64,000 bases of DNA from Chitinophagaceae bacterium UBA4411. GTDB taxonomy: Bacteria > Bacteroidota > Bacteroidia > Chitinophagales > Chitinophagaceae. Location: assembly GCA_002400415.1 (NCBI GenBank), contig DGQP01000001.1, forward strand, positions 62,001 through 126,000, in the 5' to 3' direction. The translations under genes and the position numbers were made by a program. Positions 52,581 to 62,818 of this stretch are shown here, in pieces. The notes under the pieces were generated by a model. The model saw only the letters and a list, made by a program, of their open reading frames with translations, was not told the origin of the DNA and ran no database searches. Position 1 is the first letter of the stretch, and every line of letters begins with the position of its first letter.

Positions 52581-55500
52581 TTACTGAATCAGCACATTGC
52601 CTTTAGCGATACGTTTACCAGAGGCATCGCCCACCACTACATAGTACAGGCCTTTTGCAGCAGGTTTGATATCGAGATTCAGCAAAGTATAAGAGCCTGT
52701 TACGGCAAATTTCTCATGATGAACTTTGGCTCCGGCCGCATTATAAATGGTAATGGTACGGGAAGATGATGCACCAGTACTATTGTAATACGCTACCTGG
52801 AACGCACCATCATTCGGGCTTGGGAAGATGAACAACCTTTCACTTGCCTGTGCGGTAATGGCTACCACCGCTGATTGGTTAGAACATACCAGTGTACTTG
52901 GCCAGGTTTCCTGGATGCGAACCTGGTAATCTCCCACCTGTTCTACATTCACGATCCTGGTATTGCCCGTATTAGCAACCGGGTTAGTATTAAAGAACCA
53001 GCTCGTTGTCAGAACGCCACCTGTTGAAGCGCTCGGTGTGGCTGTCAGCGTGGTGCTTTGTCCTGGTAACAGCGCTGTTAATGGCGCTGCGGCTAAAGTA
53101 ACCGTTGGTAACTGGCGTACCGTTAAGGTTGCAGAACCTGACGTGGTTTGATTAGCTCCGGAACAAGTTGCATTAGACAAGATGCAACGGTATTGATAGG
53201 TACTTATGGTTGTGGTAGCACCTGTAATGGTCAGCGTTGCTGTAGTAGCGCCGGAATAAGGAGCCGCATTGGCTACATTCACAAAACCTGTTCCCGGGTT
53301 TACCTGCCATTGATAAATGATTGTCTGAGTACTGCTTCCTGTTACACTAAACGAAGTGTTACTTCCAGAGCATATTTCAGAGTTAGCAGGCTGCGTAGTA
53401 ATAGCAACAGGGTTGATTACAGTCAAGACAGCACCTGTTGAGTTAGCAGCGGGTGCACAGGTTCCTGTAACCACCACCCTGTAACGATACGAATTCATCG
53501 CTGCAGTGGCGCCTGTGATCGTTAAAGTAGTAGTGGTTGCACCTGCATATACACCACCATTCGTAATGTTTGTATACGTCGTTCCTCCATCTGTACTCAC
53601 CTGCCACTGGTAACCGATACCGGTTCCGGTTGCAGCAGTGCTGAAGGATGTATTACCACCAAGACATATTGTTGAGTTGGCCGGATTGCTGGTTACTGCC
53701 GGTAATGTATTTACCGTAAGGATACCTGCATTCGATACTCCCGGTGTTGTACAGGTTGAATTCGACAACTGGCAACGGTAACGGTATGTATTCATCGCAA
53801 ATGTTGCACCGGTAATATTTAAGGTTGCAGTAGTTGCGCTACTGTAAACACCAGCATTCGCCACATTGGTCCACGTGGTTCCACCATCGGTGCTCACCTG
53901 CCATTGGTAAATGATACCTGAGCCACTGCCCGCAACCGTAAAGCTGCTGTTGCTGCCTTCACAAACAGTAGCATCAGAAGGTTGAGTGGTTACGGTTACC
54001 GATGTTACTACCGTAAGCATAGCTCCGTTTGAATTAACGGGAGGAGTGCAGGATCCTGATACCACGCAACGATAACGGTTACCATCCAACCCTGCTGTCA
54101 AACCGGTCAAGGTCAGACTGCCGGATGTGGCCCCGGAATAAATACCTCCGTTACTGATATTATTGTATGTGCCACCACCATCAGTACTCAGCTGCCATTG
54201 GTAGGTCAGTCCTGCACCTGTTGCGGTTACATTGAAGGTATGATTACTGCCTGCACACAAAGTGATATCCTGGGGTTGTGCAGTTACTGCAGGAGCTGCA
54301 TTTACTGACAGGATGCCAGCATTGGAAGTGCTGCTTCCGCATTGAGTAGATGCAATACAACGATAACGGTTATTGTTCAAACCGATAGTTGCCCCGGTAA
54401 TCGTTAAAGTATTGGTTGTTGCACCACTATAAACACCTGCATTCGCCACATTGTTATAAGTAGTACCGCCATCAGTACTCAGCTGCCATTGGAAGGAAGT
54501 AGCACCAGCAGAAGCAATACTAAAAGACGTATTAGTAGTTACACAAATGGTTGAGTTGGAAGGCTGCGTTGTAATAGCAGGACCTGCTGTCCCTGTAATC
54601 GTGAAGGTCAGGTCTCTTGTTTGGTTTGGCGCACCTGTTGCCGTACCTGTTATTGTAATAACATAAGTACCGGCTGCCAGCGTATTGGTATTATTTAAAG
54701 TAACTATTGAACTGTTGCCGGGTGTTACAGGGTTGGTCCCAAACGTTACACTCGTTCCCGCTGGTACACCTGCAGTAGCTGACAGGGTAACAGGGTTACT
54801 AAAGCCGCCAGTTGAAGTAGTACCAAGGGTTATGGCCATTGTCGCCCCGGCAGGACATGTTGTAGTAGCCGGAGCCGGGCTGTTAAAATTAAACCCGGTA
54901 GGTGGCGCTGTTACTGTAATATTTGCATTATTGATATCGAAGAAAATATTACCAATCGCTTCTACTTTTATTCTGCCTGTGGTAGTCAGCACAGTTGGAA
55001 TAACAATATCCTCTGTTCCGTCATTGGCCGTATTAGCTGCCAATACTGTAGGGAATGTCTGTCCGCCATCAGATGAGAAAAGTATATTGACAAAAGCGCA
55101 GTTAATGGGTGCACCAGTTGTGCCATTCACCAACCAACTTACCGTTTGAGTAGTACCTCCCTGGTAACTAACCGCCGAGTTTTGTGTGCTGATCAGAAAT
55201 GGGCCTGTTGCTGCATTGACAGTAACCACCACGTCTGTAAAAGCGGTTTGCCCAACCGCACCTGTGCTGCTGTTATAGGGACGGTTATCCCGCACAGTTA
55301 ACCTGAAATTCAATGTTCTTCCTATTGAACTTAGAGCTTCTATATTTGCAATGGCATCACCACCAGGTAAAGGCCCCGTAACAGAAGCACCGGTAAGAAT
55401 AGTCGATAATCTTGGAAACAACCTTATTGGGCTGGTCGTTGGAGAAAAACTAAGCCAGTTTGGACCAGTCAGTTTTGTAGGGCTTGCTACACTTGCATTG

Positions 55501-56963
55501 CCAATAGTAGTTGAATTATCATTTTGTTCCCAGCAATACGTCAGTACATCTCCCGGATCTGCATCCGTTGCAGAACCAGTTAATGCAAATGGAGTGCTGA
55601 CAGGTATAGTACGGTTAATCACAGGCGTCACTACTGGTATGCTATTAAGTCCAGTTTGACTTGTAATTACAGCACAGTTTCTTGTTGATATATGCCCCTG
55701 AACTTGTTCTATTGATGTTTGATGGAAAATATCAATTGAGTGAGGAGCAACATCCTGATTGGTGATACCTGCATAACCCATAATAGTAATACCAGACCCC
55801 ACTTCTTTGTTTCTACCTGTACTTTCATTATCCATAGAAAAGGTATGGTTAGCTCCGAGTTGATGGCCGATTTCATGTACTACATAATCAATATCAAAAT
55901 TATCACCTTGAGGTATTTGATCCGCCGGAGACGTAATACCTCCACCTTTATAATTTGAATTAGCTGAATTTACTTGGTTACCTGTAGCTAAAACATTTGA
56001 ACAAACACAACCAATACAGCCGGCATTACCACCACCTCCGGAAGCCCCAAACATATGACCAATATCAAAAGCATCGTCTCCTAGCACATTATGAAGCGTA
56101 TTCATTAGTTGGTTATTCCAGTTCCCCAAGTTTACCGAATAAGGATCGGTTGTCGGATCATAATATATCACTTGTGTGGTAGCATCGATAATATTTAAAT
56201 GAATAGCCAGATCTTTTTCAAGACAACCATTCACTCTTGTATAGGTTGCATTGAATGCCGCCAATACTAATGCTACTTGTGCTGAACTTGTAGCTCCAAA
56301 CCAGTTCGCATATTCTCCATTACATGATTGAGCCAGTCTAAATACTCTTAACTCACCTGCACTGCTTTCAATTCTGTTCATCGATGCCGCCTGCGACATT
56401 GCTCCTGAAGCCATATCTGCATCTGGAGTTGAACACACCCATGGAAGACTACCTTTATTTCTTTGAGCCCGGAATACTGCATAGACCGACCCATCGTTTG
56501 AGTAAGGTTCCATGTATTCATTGGGCTGGTCTCCTTTCCTGAAAACCATTGTTTGTATTCCTTTAGGAGAAATACTTAGTTTCAGCGTTGCGGCTTTATC
56601 TGTAATCCCCCTGCCCGAATAAGCCCTTATCTGCGGAAAACGGGCCTGTAAAACAGGGTCAAAATTTGATGCTTCAAACACTTCAAACTGCTCCATTCCC
56701 CCCGTTGCATTCGGCAAAGAAATAATCGTTGACCTGCTGCGTGCCTGGTCACCCACAATAGAAAATAATTCCTGTCGTAAGGAACTGACACTTAATTGGA
56801 ATAATTTGAATTCTTTGGGGAATGACTGCCTTGCAACAGCTTTGTCCGTTGCCCCAACACTACTCTCACTACGGGAGCTCCAGTAGTTTTGCTGGGCGGA
56901 GGCATTGAATGATACAATACTGGCAATAGCAATAACCAGTAAAAATTTGTACAGTTTACTCAT
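52581..56963 (-). CDS. Secreted reprolysin-like (metzincin) protease with five Ig-like modules and T9SS sorting domain
   Basis: A 1460-residue exported protein. Signal peptide about 1-23, propeptide to about 200, then a zinc protease domain with HEIGHQLGANH (363-373, HExxHxxGxxH) and the Met-turn TIMGYAG some 30 residues later. After a cadherin-like and an Ig-like stretch come five modules of about 95-100 residues (starting near 797, 891, 993, 1089 and 1188), each with xxTxPSNxTIC, a YQWQxSTDGG strand and a TLTITGAT...YRC close, giving one likely disulfide each. The last 80 residues (about 1378-1460, LFIFPSPNDGAF... AKGNVLIQ) are a T9SS sorting domain. It probably digests external protein. 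Its gene is a single unit with its own terminator. Confidence 0.93.
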   Translation of the reverse strand: MSKLYKFLLVIAIASIVSFNASAQQNYWSSRSESSVGATDKAVARQSFPKEFKLFQLSVSSLRQELFSIVGDQARSRSTIISLPNATGGMEQFEVFEASNFDPVLQARFPQIRAYSGRGITDKAATLKLSISPKGIQTMVFRKGDQPNEYMEPYSNDGSVYAVFRAQRNKGSLPWVCSTPDADMASGAMSQAASMNRIESSAGELRVFRLAQSCNGEYANWFGATSSAQVALVLAAFNATYTRVNGCLEKDLAIHLNIIDATTQVIYYDPTTDPYSVNLGNWNNQLMNTLHNVLGDDAFDIGHMFGASGGGGNAGCIGCVCSNVLATGNQVNSANSNYKGGGITSPADQIPQGDNFDIDYVVHEIGHQLGANHTFSMDNESTGRNKEVGSGITIMGYAGITNQDVAPHSIDIFHQTSIEQVQGHISTRNCAVITSQTGLNSIPVVTPVINRTIPVSTPFALTGSATDADPGDVLTYCWEQNDNSTTIGNASVASPTKLTGPNWLSFSPTTSPIRLFPRLSTILTGASVTGPLPGGDAIANIEALSSIGRTLNFRLTVRDNRPYNSSTGAVGQTAFTDVVVTVNAATGPFLISTQNSAVSYQGGTTQTVSWLVNGTTGAPINCAFVNILFSSDGGQTFPTVLAANTANDGTEDIVIPTVLTTTGRIKVEAIGNIFFDINNANITVTAPPTGFNFNSPAPATTTCPAGATMAITLGTTSTGGFSNPVTLSATAGVPAGTSVTFGTNPVTPGNSSIVTLNNTNTLAAGTYVITITGTATGAPNQTRDLTFTITGTAGPAITTQPSNSTICVTTNTSFSIASAGATSFQWQLSTDGGTTYNNVANAGVYSGATTNTLTITGATIGLNNNRYRCIASTQCGSSTSNAGILSVNAAPAVTAQPQDITLCAGSNHTFNVTATGAGLTYQWQLSTDGGGTYNNISNGGIYSGATSGSLTLTGLTAGLDGNRYRCVVSGSCTPPVNSNGAMLTVVTSVTVTTQPSDATVCEGSNSSFTVAGSGSGIIYQWQVSTDGGTTWTNVANAGVYSSATTATLNITGATFAMNTYRYRCQLSNSTCTTPGVSNAGILTVNTLPAVTSNPANSTICLGGNTSFSTAATGTGIGYQWQVSTDGGTTYTNITNGGVYAGATTTTLTITGATAAMNSYRYRVVVTGTCAPAANSTGAVLTVINPVAITTQPANSEICSGSNTSFSVTGSSTQTIIYQWQVNPGTGFVNVANAAPYSGATTATLTITGATTTISTYQYRCILSNATCSGANQTTSGSATLTVRQLPTVTLAAAPLTALLPGQSTTLTATPSASTGGVLTTSWFFNTNPVANTGNTRIVNVEQVGDYQVRIQETWPSTLVCSNQSAVVAITAQASERLFIFPSPNDGAFQVAYYNSTGASSSRTITIYNAAGAKVHHEKFAVTGSYTLLNLDIKPAAKGLYYVVVGDASGKRIAKGNVLIQ

Positions 56964-57067
56964 AAAAACAGTTTGGTTTAAACGATTAAAAACGGCCTGT
57001 AAAGGAAAATAAATGTAGGATTATTTGTCCAAAAATGAACAAATGACCAAAGACAACCGGCAATAAT

Positions 57068-57094
57068 AAAGCCTGTCCGGGCAGAACAGGCTTT
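57068..57094 (-). terminator. Hairpin after the small frame downstream of groEL
   Basis: Perfect 9-bp stem AAAGCCTGT/ACAGGCTTT with a 9-nt loop, six bases after the stop of the small frame. The T tail is weak, so termination is only probable. Confidence 0.55.
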
Positions 57095-57099
57095 TACGC

Positions 57100-57219
57100 T
57101 TATAAAATCAGGTAGGGGTTATCGGGGAAACCATCATCTTTCCGGCCGGAGCGACCGCATAAACTCCTGATTTTTTGCCACATTAATTTCATTTTGCTGA
57201 AACGAATCAGGGATTTCAT
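57100..57219 (-). CDS. Possible 39-residue basic peptide
   Basis: Frame from ATG 57219 to TAA 57100 encoding MKSLIRFSKMKLMWQKIRSL and ending PDNPYLIL: net positive, with Trp and one Cys, and an amphipathic first half. It sits between the hairpin after groEL and a second hairpin just beyond its stop. No promoter match or strong ribosome site is seen. I know no family for it. It could equally be part of an untranslated groEL 3' region. Confidence 0.35.
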   Translation of the reverse strand: MKSLIRFSKMKLMWQKIRSLCGRSGRKDDGFPDNPYLIL

Positions 57220-57258
57220 AGCACAATTATTTTTAAACAATAAAAGGGTCTGAAAACC

Positions 57259-57292
57259 AGATGCCCCACCCCATAACCGGAGCGGGGCATCT
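57259..57292 (-). terminator. Hairpin after groEL
   Basis: Perfect 9-bp stem AGATGCCCC/GGGGCATCT with a 16-nt loop, about 50 bp beyond the groEL stop; the minus-strand tail GGTTTTC is only moderately T-rich. Confidence 0.6.
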
Positions 57293-57340
57293 TTTATTTC
57301 CCAGGCTTCCTTGCCTGTGTAATAATTGAGAGCATCGCTT

Positions 57341-58975
57341 TTAGTAACCCATGCCCCCCATATCAGGCGCACCATGAGAATGCGGTTCTTCTTTCTTCGG
57401 TTTGTCAGCCACCACGCATTCAGTGGTTAACAGCATCCCGGCGATTGAAGCAGCATTTTCTAATGCCACACGGCTCACTTTGGTCGGGTCAATTACACCA
57501 GCTTTAAACAGGTTTTCATATACTTCTGTTCTGGCGTTGAAACCATAATCAGCTTTTCCTTCTTTGATCTTTTGTACCACGATAGAACCATCAATACCAG
57601 CATTAGCTGTTAAGGTACGGACAGGCTCTTCCAAAGCACGGCGGACAATAGCCATACCGGTTTGCTCGTCAGCGATCTGGCCTTTTACTTTTGGATCCAG
57701 CGCTTCAATAGCACGGATATAGGCCACACCACCACCCGGAACGATACCTTCTTCCACAGCAGCCCTTGTTGCATGTAAAGCATCGTCAACACGGTCTTTC
57801 TTTTCTTTCATTTCCATTTCTGTAGCCGCACCAATATATAATACAGCCACCCCGCCGGCTAACTTAGCCAGGCGCTCCTGTAATTTTTCTTTATCGTAAT
57901 CAGAAGTGGTGTTCTCAACCTGTGCTTTTATCTGATTTACACGGGCAGTGATGTCCGCTTTTTTACCTTTCCCACCTACGATAGTAGTGTTGTCCTTATC
58001 AATAGTCACGGAAGCAGCTTGCCCCAGGCTGGTCAGGTCAGCACCTTCCAGTTTGTGGCCTAATTCTTCGCTGATCACCGTACCCGCAGTCAGGATAGCA
58101 ATATCTGTCAGCATTTCTTTTCTCCTGTCGCCAAAACCGGGAGCTTTTACAGCAGCCACTTTAATGGTACCACGCAGCTTGTTCACCACTAATGTTGCCA
58201 GTGCTTCTCCTTCGAGGTCTTCAGCAATAATCAGCAACGGACGGCCGCTTTGTGCCACTTTCTCCAGGATATGCAGGATGTCTTTCATATTGCTGATCTT
58301 CTTATCGTAGATCAGGATATAAGGGTTTTGCAGCTCCGCTTCCATCTTTTCGCTGTTCGTAACGAAGTAAGGAGAGATATAACCACGATCAAACTGCATA
58401 CCTTCCACCACATCAACAGTAGTGTCAGTACCTTTTGCTTCTTCCACAGTGATCACACCTTCTTTACCCACTTTTACAAACGCTTCAGCGATCAGTTTAC
58501 CAATGGTTTCATCATTGTTTGCAGAAATCGTTGCTACCTGTTGAATTTTCTTTGTGTCGTTACCCACCGTCTGAGATTGCCCTTTCAGGTTTTCAACGAT
58601 CAGGCTGACGGCTTTATCAATGCCGCGTTTCAGGTCCATCGGGTTAGCACCAGCCGCCACCATTTTCAGGCCTTCGCTGATAATGGATTGCGCCAGCACA
58701 GTGGCAGTAGTAGTACCATCACCTGCAATATCCGCAGTTTTAGAAGCCACTTCTTTCACCATTTGCGCACCCATGTTCTCAATAGGATCTTCGAGTTCAA
58801 TTTCTTTTGCTACCGTAACACCATCTTTTGTAACAGCTGGTGCACCAAATTTTTTCTCGATCACCACATTACGGCCTTTGGGACCTAATGTCACTTTCAC
58901 GGCGTTGGCTAATGTATCCACGCCTTTCTTCATCTTGTTTCTTGCTTCAATGTCGAAGAAGATTTGCTTTGCCAT
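57341..58975 (-). CDS. groEL: Chaperonin GroEL
   Basis: A complete 544-residue chaperonin subunit that forms the double seven-ring and folds proteins with GroES and ATP. ATP-site motifs are TLGPKGRNVV and AGDGTTTATVLAQ, and the C-terminus ends in a short GGMGY tail with a His-containing HSHGAPD stretch before it. Identity to the family is high throughout. It follows groES by 103 bp on the same strand; the two are the heat-shock operon. Confidence 0.99.
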   Translation of the reverse strand: MAKQIFFDIEARNKMKKGVDTLANAVKVTLGPKGRNVVIEKKFGAPAVTKDGVTVAKEIELEDPIENMGAQMVKEVASKTADIAGDGTTTATVLAQSIISEGLKMVAAGANPMDLKRGIDKAVSLIVENLKGQSQTVGNDTKKIQQVATISANNDETIGKLIAEAFVKVGKEGVITVEEAKGTDTTVDVVEGMQFDRGYISPYFVTNSEKMEAELQNPYILIYDKKISNMKDILHILEKVAQSGRPLLIIAEDLEGEALATLVVNKLRGTIKVAAVKAPGFGDRRKEMLTDIAILTAGTVISEELGHKLEGADLTSLGQAASVTIDKDNTTIVGGKGKKADITARVNQIKAQVENTTSDYDKEKLQERLAKLAGGVAVLYIGAATEMEMKEKKDRVDDALHATRAAVEEGIVPGGGVAYIRAIEALDPKVKGQIADEQTGMAIVRRALEEPVRTLTANAGIDGSIVVQKIKEGKADYGFNARTEVYENLFKAGVIDPTKVSRVALENAASIAGMLLTTECVVADKPKKEEPHSHGAPDMGGMGY

Positions 58976-59078
58976 TGTATTTTAGTTTGAGGTTTGTTTA
59001 AAATATTATTTGGTGGTGAGTAAGGTTTCGCCCCATGAGGCTTCAGCTCATGGCTCACCAGTCATTGCCGCAGTTATC

Positions 59079-59360
59079 TTATACTATTGCCAGTATATCT
59101 GATTCTCTCATGATCAGAAAATCTTCACCATCGATCTGGATCTCTGTACCTGCATATTTACCATATAAAACAGTATCGCCTGTTTTTACAGTTACCGGCT
59201 CGTCTTTTTTACCGGGACCAGCTGCGATTACAGTACCCCGTTGTGGTTTTTCTTTCGCTGTATCGGGGATGATAATGCCGCCGGCAGTTTTTTCTTCAGC
59301 CGCTGCTGCTTTCACAATTACCCTGTCATGAAGCGGGGTAACATTGACTTTCTTAGCCAT
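59079..59360 (-). CDS. groES: Co-chaperonin GroES
   Basis: A 93-residue lid protein of the chaperonin. Marks are PLHDRVIVKAAAAEEKTAGG (mobile loop GGIIIPDTAKEK follows) and YGKYAGTEIQIDGEDFLIMRE with the family's usual ending DILAIV. First gene of groES-groEL. A likely -7 element TACCTTCG lies at 59440-59433. I see no CIRCE inverted repeat in the leader, so HrcA control is not indicated. Confidence 0.99.
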   Translation of the reverse strand: MAKKVNVTPLHDRVIVKAAAAEEKTAGGIIIPDTAKEKPQRGTVIAAGPGKKDEPVTVKTGDTVLYGKYAGTEIQIDGEDFLIMRESDILAIV

Positions 59361-59432
59361 AGTTGTATTGATTTTGAGTTTTTTGATATGAATTTGTCCT
59401 TTCCTTTGACAAGCTCAGGATTTTAGGGACGG

Positions 59433-59440
59433 CGAAGGTA
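59433..59440 (-). promoter_or_regulatory. -7 element of groES-groEL
   Basis: TACCTTCG on the minus strand, 72 bp before the groES ATG; the -33 box is not clear. Confidence 0.4.
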
Positions 59441-59620
59441 CAGGAAATACTATGCCAGCTGCTGAAAAAAGCCATTTTTTCATTCCTGCCTGCAATAGCG
59501 GCTGAAAAAATTACATTTTACAGGCAATAATGGACAAATTTTCACATATTGTGCTACGGTTAACAGCCTGCCAGGCCCAACCAGCATCTCCGTTTCTTAA
59601 TATCGTTAAATCAATATCAT

Positions 59621-62600
59621 ATGAAAAGAACAGTTCTGCTTCTTTTTATTATTTTCCAGCTTGCAGCTTTCTCAATAGTAAACGCTCAGCCACCTTGCGG
59701 TTTTGATGACCTCCACACCCGCCTGTTAAACAGGGATGCCAGTTATGCCCGCCAGGTTGAACTCAATGAGCAGTCCATCCGCAGGTATATTGAAACTCAT
59801 CCCCGGCCTGCCAACCAGTCTGCCCGTACCAATGCTTTATACACTATACCCGTGGTGGTACATGTCATGCATACCGGCGGGGCAATAGGTACTATATATA
59901 ACCCAACGGATGCGCAGATCACAGGTGCTATTAATTACCTCAACCAGGTATATGCCGGCACCTATGCAGGAATGACAGCTCCGGTGGAAGGCGGTGGCAT
60001 TGTGGATATGGAAGTACAATTTGCCCTTGCGCAACGCACCCCTTCCTGCGGAGCGACTAATGGCATCGAGAGGGTGGATGCATCGGCCCTGCCCAACTAT
60101 GTGACTAACGGAGTAAACGTTCAAACCTCCTCCGGCTGCCCGGAGCTAACCATGAAAAACCTGTCCCGGTGGAACACATCTGATTATTATAATATCTGGA
60201 TTGTAAATAAACTCGATGGCGCAGATGGCACATCCGGCCAATTCATTGCAGGTTTTGCTTACTTCCCCGGCGCTTCTTCTTCTCTCGACGGGACTGTGAT
60301 GCTGGCAACCCAAATGATAGCCGGCGAAAAAACATTACCGCATGAAATTGGCCATGCCCTTAATTTATATCACCCGTTCCAGGGTTCAGCAGATAATTCA
60401 CAATGCCCCGTGAATACGAATTGTACTGCAGATGGCGACCGGGTTTGTGATACTGATCCTATTTTTAATAATTATAACTCGGGCACCGGCATTTACAGTT
60501 TTGCCTGCCGATCGGGAGCAAACCCCTGTGCAGTACCTAATAATTATACAATCAACACAGAAAGCAATTTCATGAGTTATACGAATTGCTATACCCTGTT
60601 TACCAACGGGCAAAAGACAAGGGCACAGGCAGCAATGTCACTGGCTTCAAGGGCCAGTTTGGTTGCGCCGGGCAACCTCGCATTAGTACCCTGTGGCACA
60701 ACCATAAATTTCAATACGGCCACTTCTTCTCAAACCGAAAATATCGCAGGCACCCTCAATGGTTGCCGCCGGTATACCGATCATACCTATCAAATGACCA
60801 TCGGTGCAGGCCCTTCTGCCACCGCCACGGCTACTTTGACTTATGGCGGAACGGCTATAAAAGGGCTGGATTATGATGTTACCACCAATGGCAATTTCAG
60901 CAGCCCGAGTGATGTGCTGACTTTTAACAGCGGATCCACCACCGCCCAAAACTTCACCGTAAGAATATATGATGATGCCAGCGTGGAAACGGCTGAAACA
61001 ATCATTATCGACTTTACTGTAAATAACGGCGGCGGAGATGCATCGGAAGGAACTGCTGCCCCAACACTTACTATTACCCTTGCTGATAATGACCAGGCAC
61101 CGGCAGGAATATCAAACGGGACCTATTCCATCGGATCAGCAACCAACCTGATATCTTCCGCACCGTTTGACGCAAGACAACAACGGCAGCGTGGCCAATA
61201 TCTCTATAAAGCAAGTGAGCTGCTTGCTGCAGGAATTTCGGCAGGAAGTATCACCTCGTTCCAGCTTTTCATTAATTCAAAACTAAGCACAAGAGCCTTT
61301 AGTAATTTCTCTATTAAAATGGCTCCTACAAATACCGCTTACCTGGTGGATGGAACTGTGACTGTTATAGGAGGCATGACCACTGTTTATTCGTCTGCAT
61401 CCGTTTCCACAACAGCTGGATGGAATAGTTTTACCTTATCATCTCCCTTTAACTGGAATGGCAGCAGCAACCTTGCTGTTGAAATTTGTTATGATAACGT
61501 TACGGCAGATGCCGGGAATGCTGCCGACCTGGTAGAGGCCTATTCCGATGGCGGAAATGCCTCCCAGGGCAATATGTTTTACCAGAATGGGATTAACTGT
61601 TCCGGGTCATTCAGCTCTGTATCCTATTTTGCGACAGGAATAAAACCCGTGATACGTCTTGACGTTTCCACGACCGGCACACCTATTGAAACAGTAGCCA
61701 CATCCACTGCAGCCAATCATATTGCAACAGGCAGTGATGATTATTTCTATTCGAATAACAGCAGGCTTCTTTTCCGGCTGAACAGTGTGACCGCCTCCTT
61801 AGGCTGTGTAAATGCCACGCTGGAAGCCGGTGGTACTACCTGGGTAAATGCACTGGGCGGACAACGTTCCGCAAAAGTTTTTGCCATCACACCCTCCACC
61901 AATACAGCAACAACAGGTTATTCTCTTTCACTGTATTTTGAAAATGCTGAGCTCGGAGGCAAGAACCCGGCTACATTAAGAATTGCAAAAACAACAGCCG
62001 CATCAGCCGCTGCTGCAGATGCCACCAATACCCAGTTCATGACACCCGTTGTTACCACACTCGGTTCAGGCACCACGGTCTTTACAGCCCCGTTCACCGG
62101 CTTCTCCCGTTTTTTCCTTGTGGATGCAGGCGCCACTCTTCCGGTATCACTGACAGATTTTACTGCTGTGGCAACCAGCCAGCAAAATACCCTGGTAAAA
62201 TGGACCACTTCTTTTGAACAGAATAACAGGGATTTTATCATTGAAGTAAGCAATGATGGAAGAAATTTTGCAGCACTGGCTACCATCCCGTCTAAAGGAA
62301 ACTCAACCTCCCTGCAGGCCTATGAATTCCTGCATGTCAAACCGGCATCAGGAACAACCTGGTACCGCCTGAAACAAACCGACCTGGATGATAATTTTAA
62401 ATACAGCCGTATTGTAAGTGTACAGATCAGCAAAGGGCAAACGGGTGCATTCCTGTATCCTGTTCCCGCTACAGATAGGGTAACAATTAATTTCAGTAAG
62501 GTGATCAGCAAATACTCTATCGAAATATTTGCTGCAGATATGAAAACAATTCACCGGGAACAGGTAAACAATTCCATGATCAAAAAAGACATTCCTGTCA

Positions 62601-62680
62601 GCCACCTGAAAGCCGGGGTTTATTTTATACGGCTGACCAGTGCTGCCGGAACCGAATTACTGCGCTTCATAAAAGAATAA
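59621..62680 (+). CDS. Secreted M43-type (pappalysin/cytophagalysin) metalloprotease with T9SS sorting domain
   Basis: A 1019-residue protein with signal peptide (about 1-22), an N-terminal propeptide and an M43 catalytic domain with LPHEIGHALNLYHPF (zinc ligands His241, His245, His251; Asn where most metzincins have Gly) and the Met-turn FMSYTNC. A Calx-beta-like domain follows (about 360-500: GLDYDVTT, ETAETIIIDF), then beta-rich regions, an FN3-like segment and a sorting domain (about 940-1019: FLYPVPATDRVTINF... GVYFIRL). It should be secreted through T9SS and cleave extracellular proteins. It is the second large metalloprotease here, opposite in strand to the first, with groES-groEL between them. 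Confidence 0.93.
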   Translation: MKRTVLLLFIIFQLAAFSIVNAQPPCGFDDLHTRLLNRDASYARQVELNEQSIRRYIETHPRPANQSARTNALYTIPVVVHVMHTGGAIGTIYNPTDAQITGAINYLNQVYAGTYAGMTAPVEGGGIVDMEVQFALAQRTPSCGATNGIERVDASALPNYVTNGVNVQTSSGCPELTMKNLSRWNTSDYYNIWIVNKLDGADGTSGQFIAGFAYFPGASSSLDGTVMLATQMIAGEKTLPHEIGHALNLYHPFQGSADNSQCPVNTNCTADGDRVCDTDPIFNNYNSGTGIYSFACRSGANPCAVPNNYTINTESNFMSYTNCYTLFTNGQKTRAQAAMSLASRASLVAPGNLALVPCGTTINFNTATSSQTENIAGTLNGCRRYTDHTYQMTIGAGPSATATATLTYGGTAIKGLDYDVTTNGNFSSPSDVLTFNSGSTTAQNFTVRIYDDASVETAETIIIDFTVNNGGGDASEGTAAPTLTITLADNDQAPAGISNGTYSIGSATNLISSAPFDARQQRQRGQYLYKASELLAAGISAGSITSFQLFINSKLSTRAFSNFSIKMAPTNTAYLVDGTVTVIGGMTTVYSSASVSTTAGWNSFTLSSPFNWNGSSNLAVEICYDNVTADAGNAADLVEAYSDGGNASQGNMFYQNGINCSGSFSSVSYFATGIKPVIRLDVSTTGTPIETVATSTAANHIATGSDDYFYSNNSRLLFRLNSVTASLGCVNATLEAGGTTWVNALGGQRSAKVFAITPSTNTATTGYSLSLYFENAELGGKNPATLRIAKTTAASAAAADATNTQFMTPVVTTLGSGTTVFTAPFTGFSRFFLVDAGATLPVSLTDFTAVATSQQNTLVKWTTSFEQNNRDFIIEVSNDGRNFAALATIPSKGNSTSLQAYEFLHVKPASGTTWYRLKQTDLDDNFKYSRIVSVQISKGQTGAFLYPVPATDRVTINFSKVISKYSIEIFAADMKTIHREQVNNSMIKKDIPVSHLKAGVYFIRLTSAAGTELLRFIKE

Positions 62681-62700
62681 TATTAACATAACCAACTGGT

Positions 62701-62737
62701 TTTAAAAGCCTGCTGATATTTTCAGCAGGCTTTTAAA
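62701..62737 (+). terminator. Terminator of the M43 protease gene
   Basis: Perfect 16-bp stem from TTTAAAAGCCTGCTGA to TCAGCAGGCTTTTAAA with 5-nt loop. Confidence 0.92.
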
Positions 62738-62818
62738 TTAGCAAATACATCACCTGTAATACGGCAAAGCCGGCCTGCTTCCTTATCTTTGCTGCTTCAA
62801 AAAGTTCTTCTTTCAAAT

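Noticed and set aside
52963..55659. Open frames on the plus strand opposite the metzincin protease
   Set aside because: They are antisense shadows of the Thr/Val-rich repeats in the real gene; no start context or family resemblance.
57100..57375. 91-residue extension of the small frame downstream of groEL
   Set aside because: It would start inside the groEL 3' end and run through the hairpin after groEL; only the 39-residue part is plausible.
59361..59620. CIRCE/HrcA site upstream of groES
   Set aside because: No TTAGCACTC-N9-GAGTGCTAA-like inverted repeat is present on either strand.
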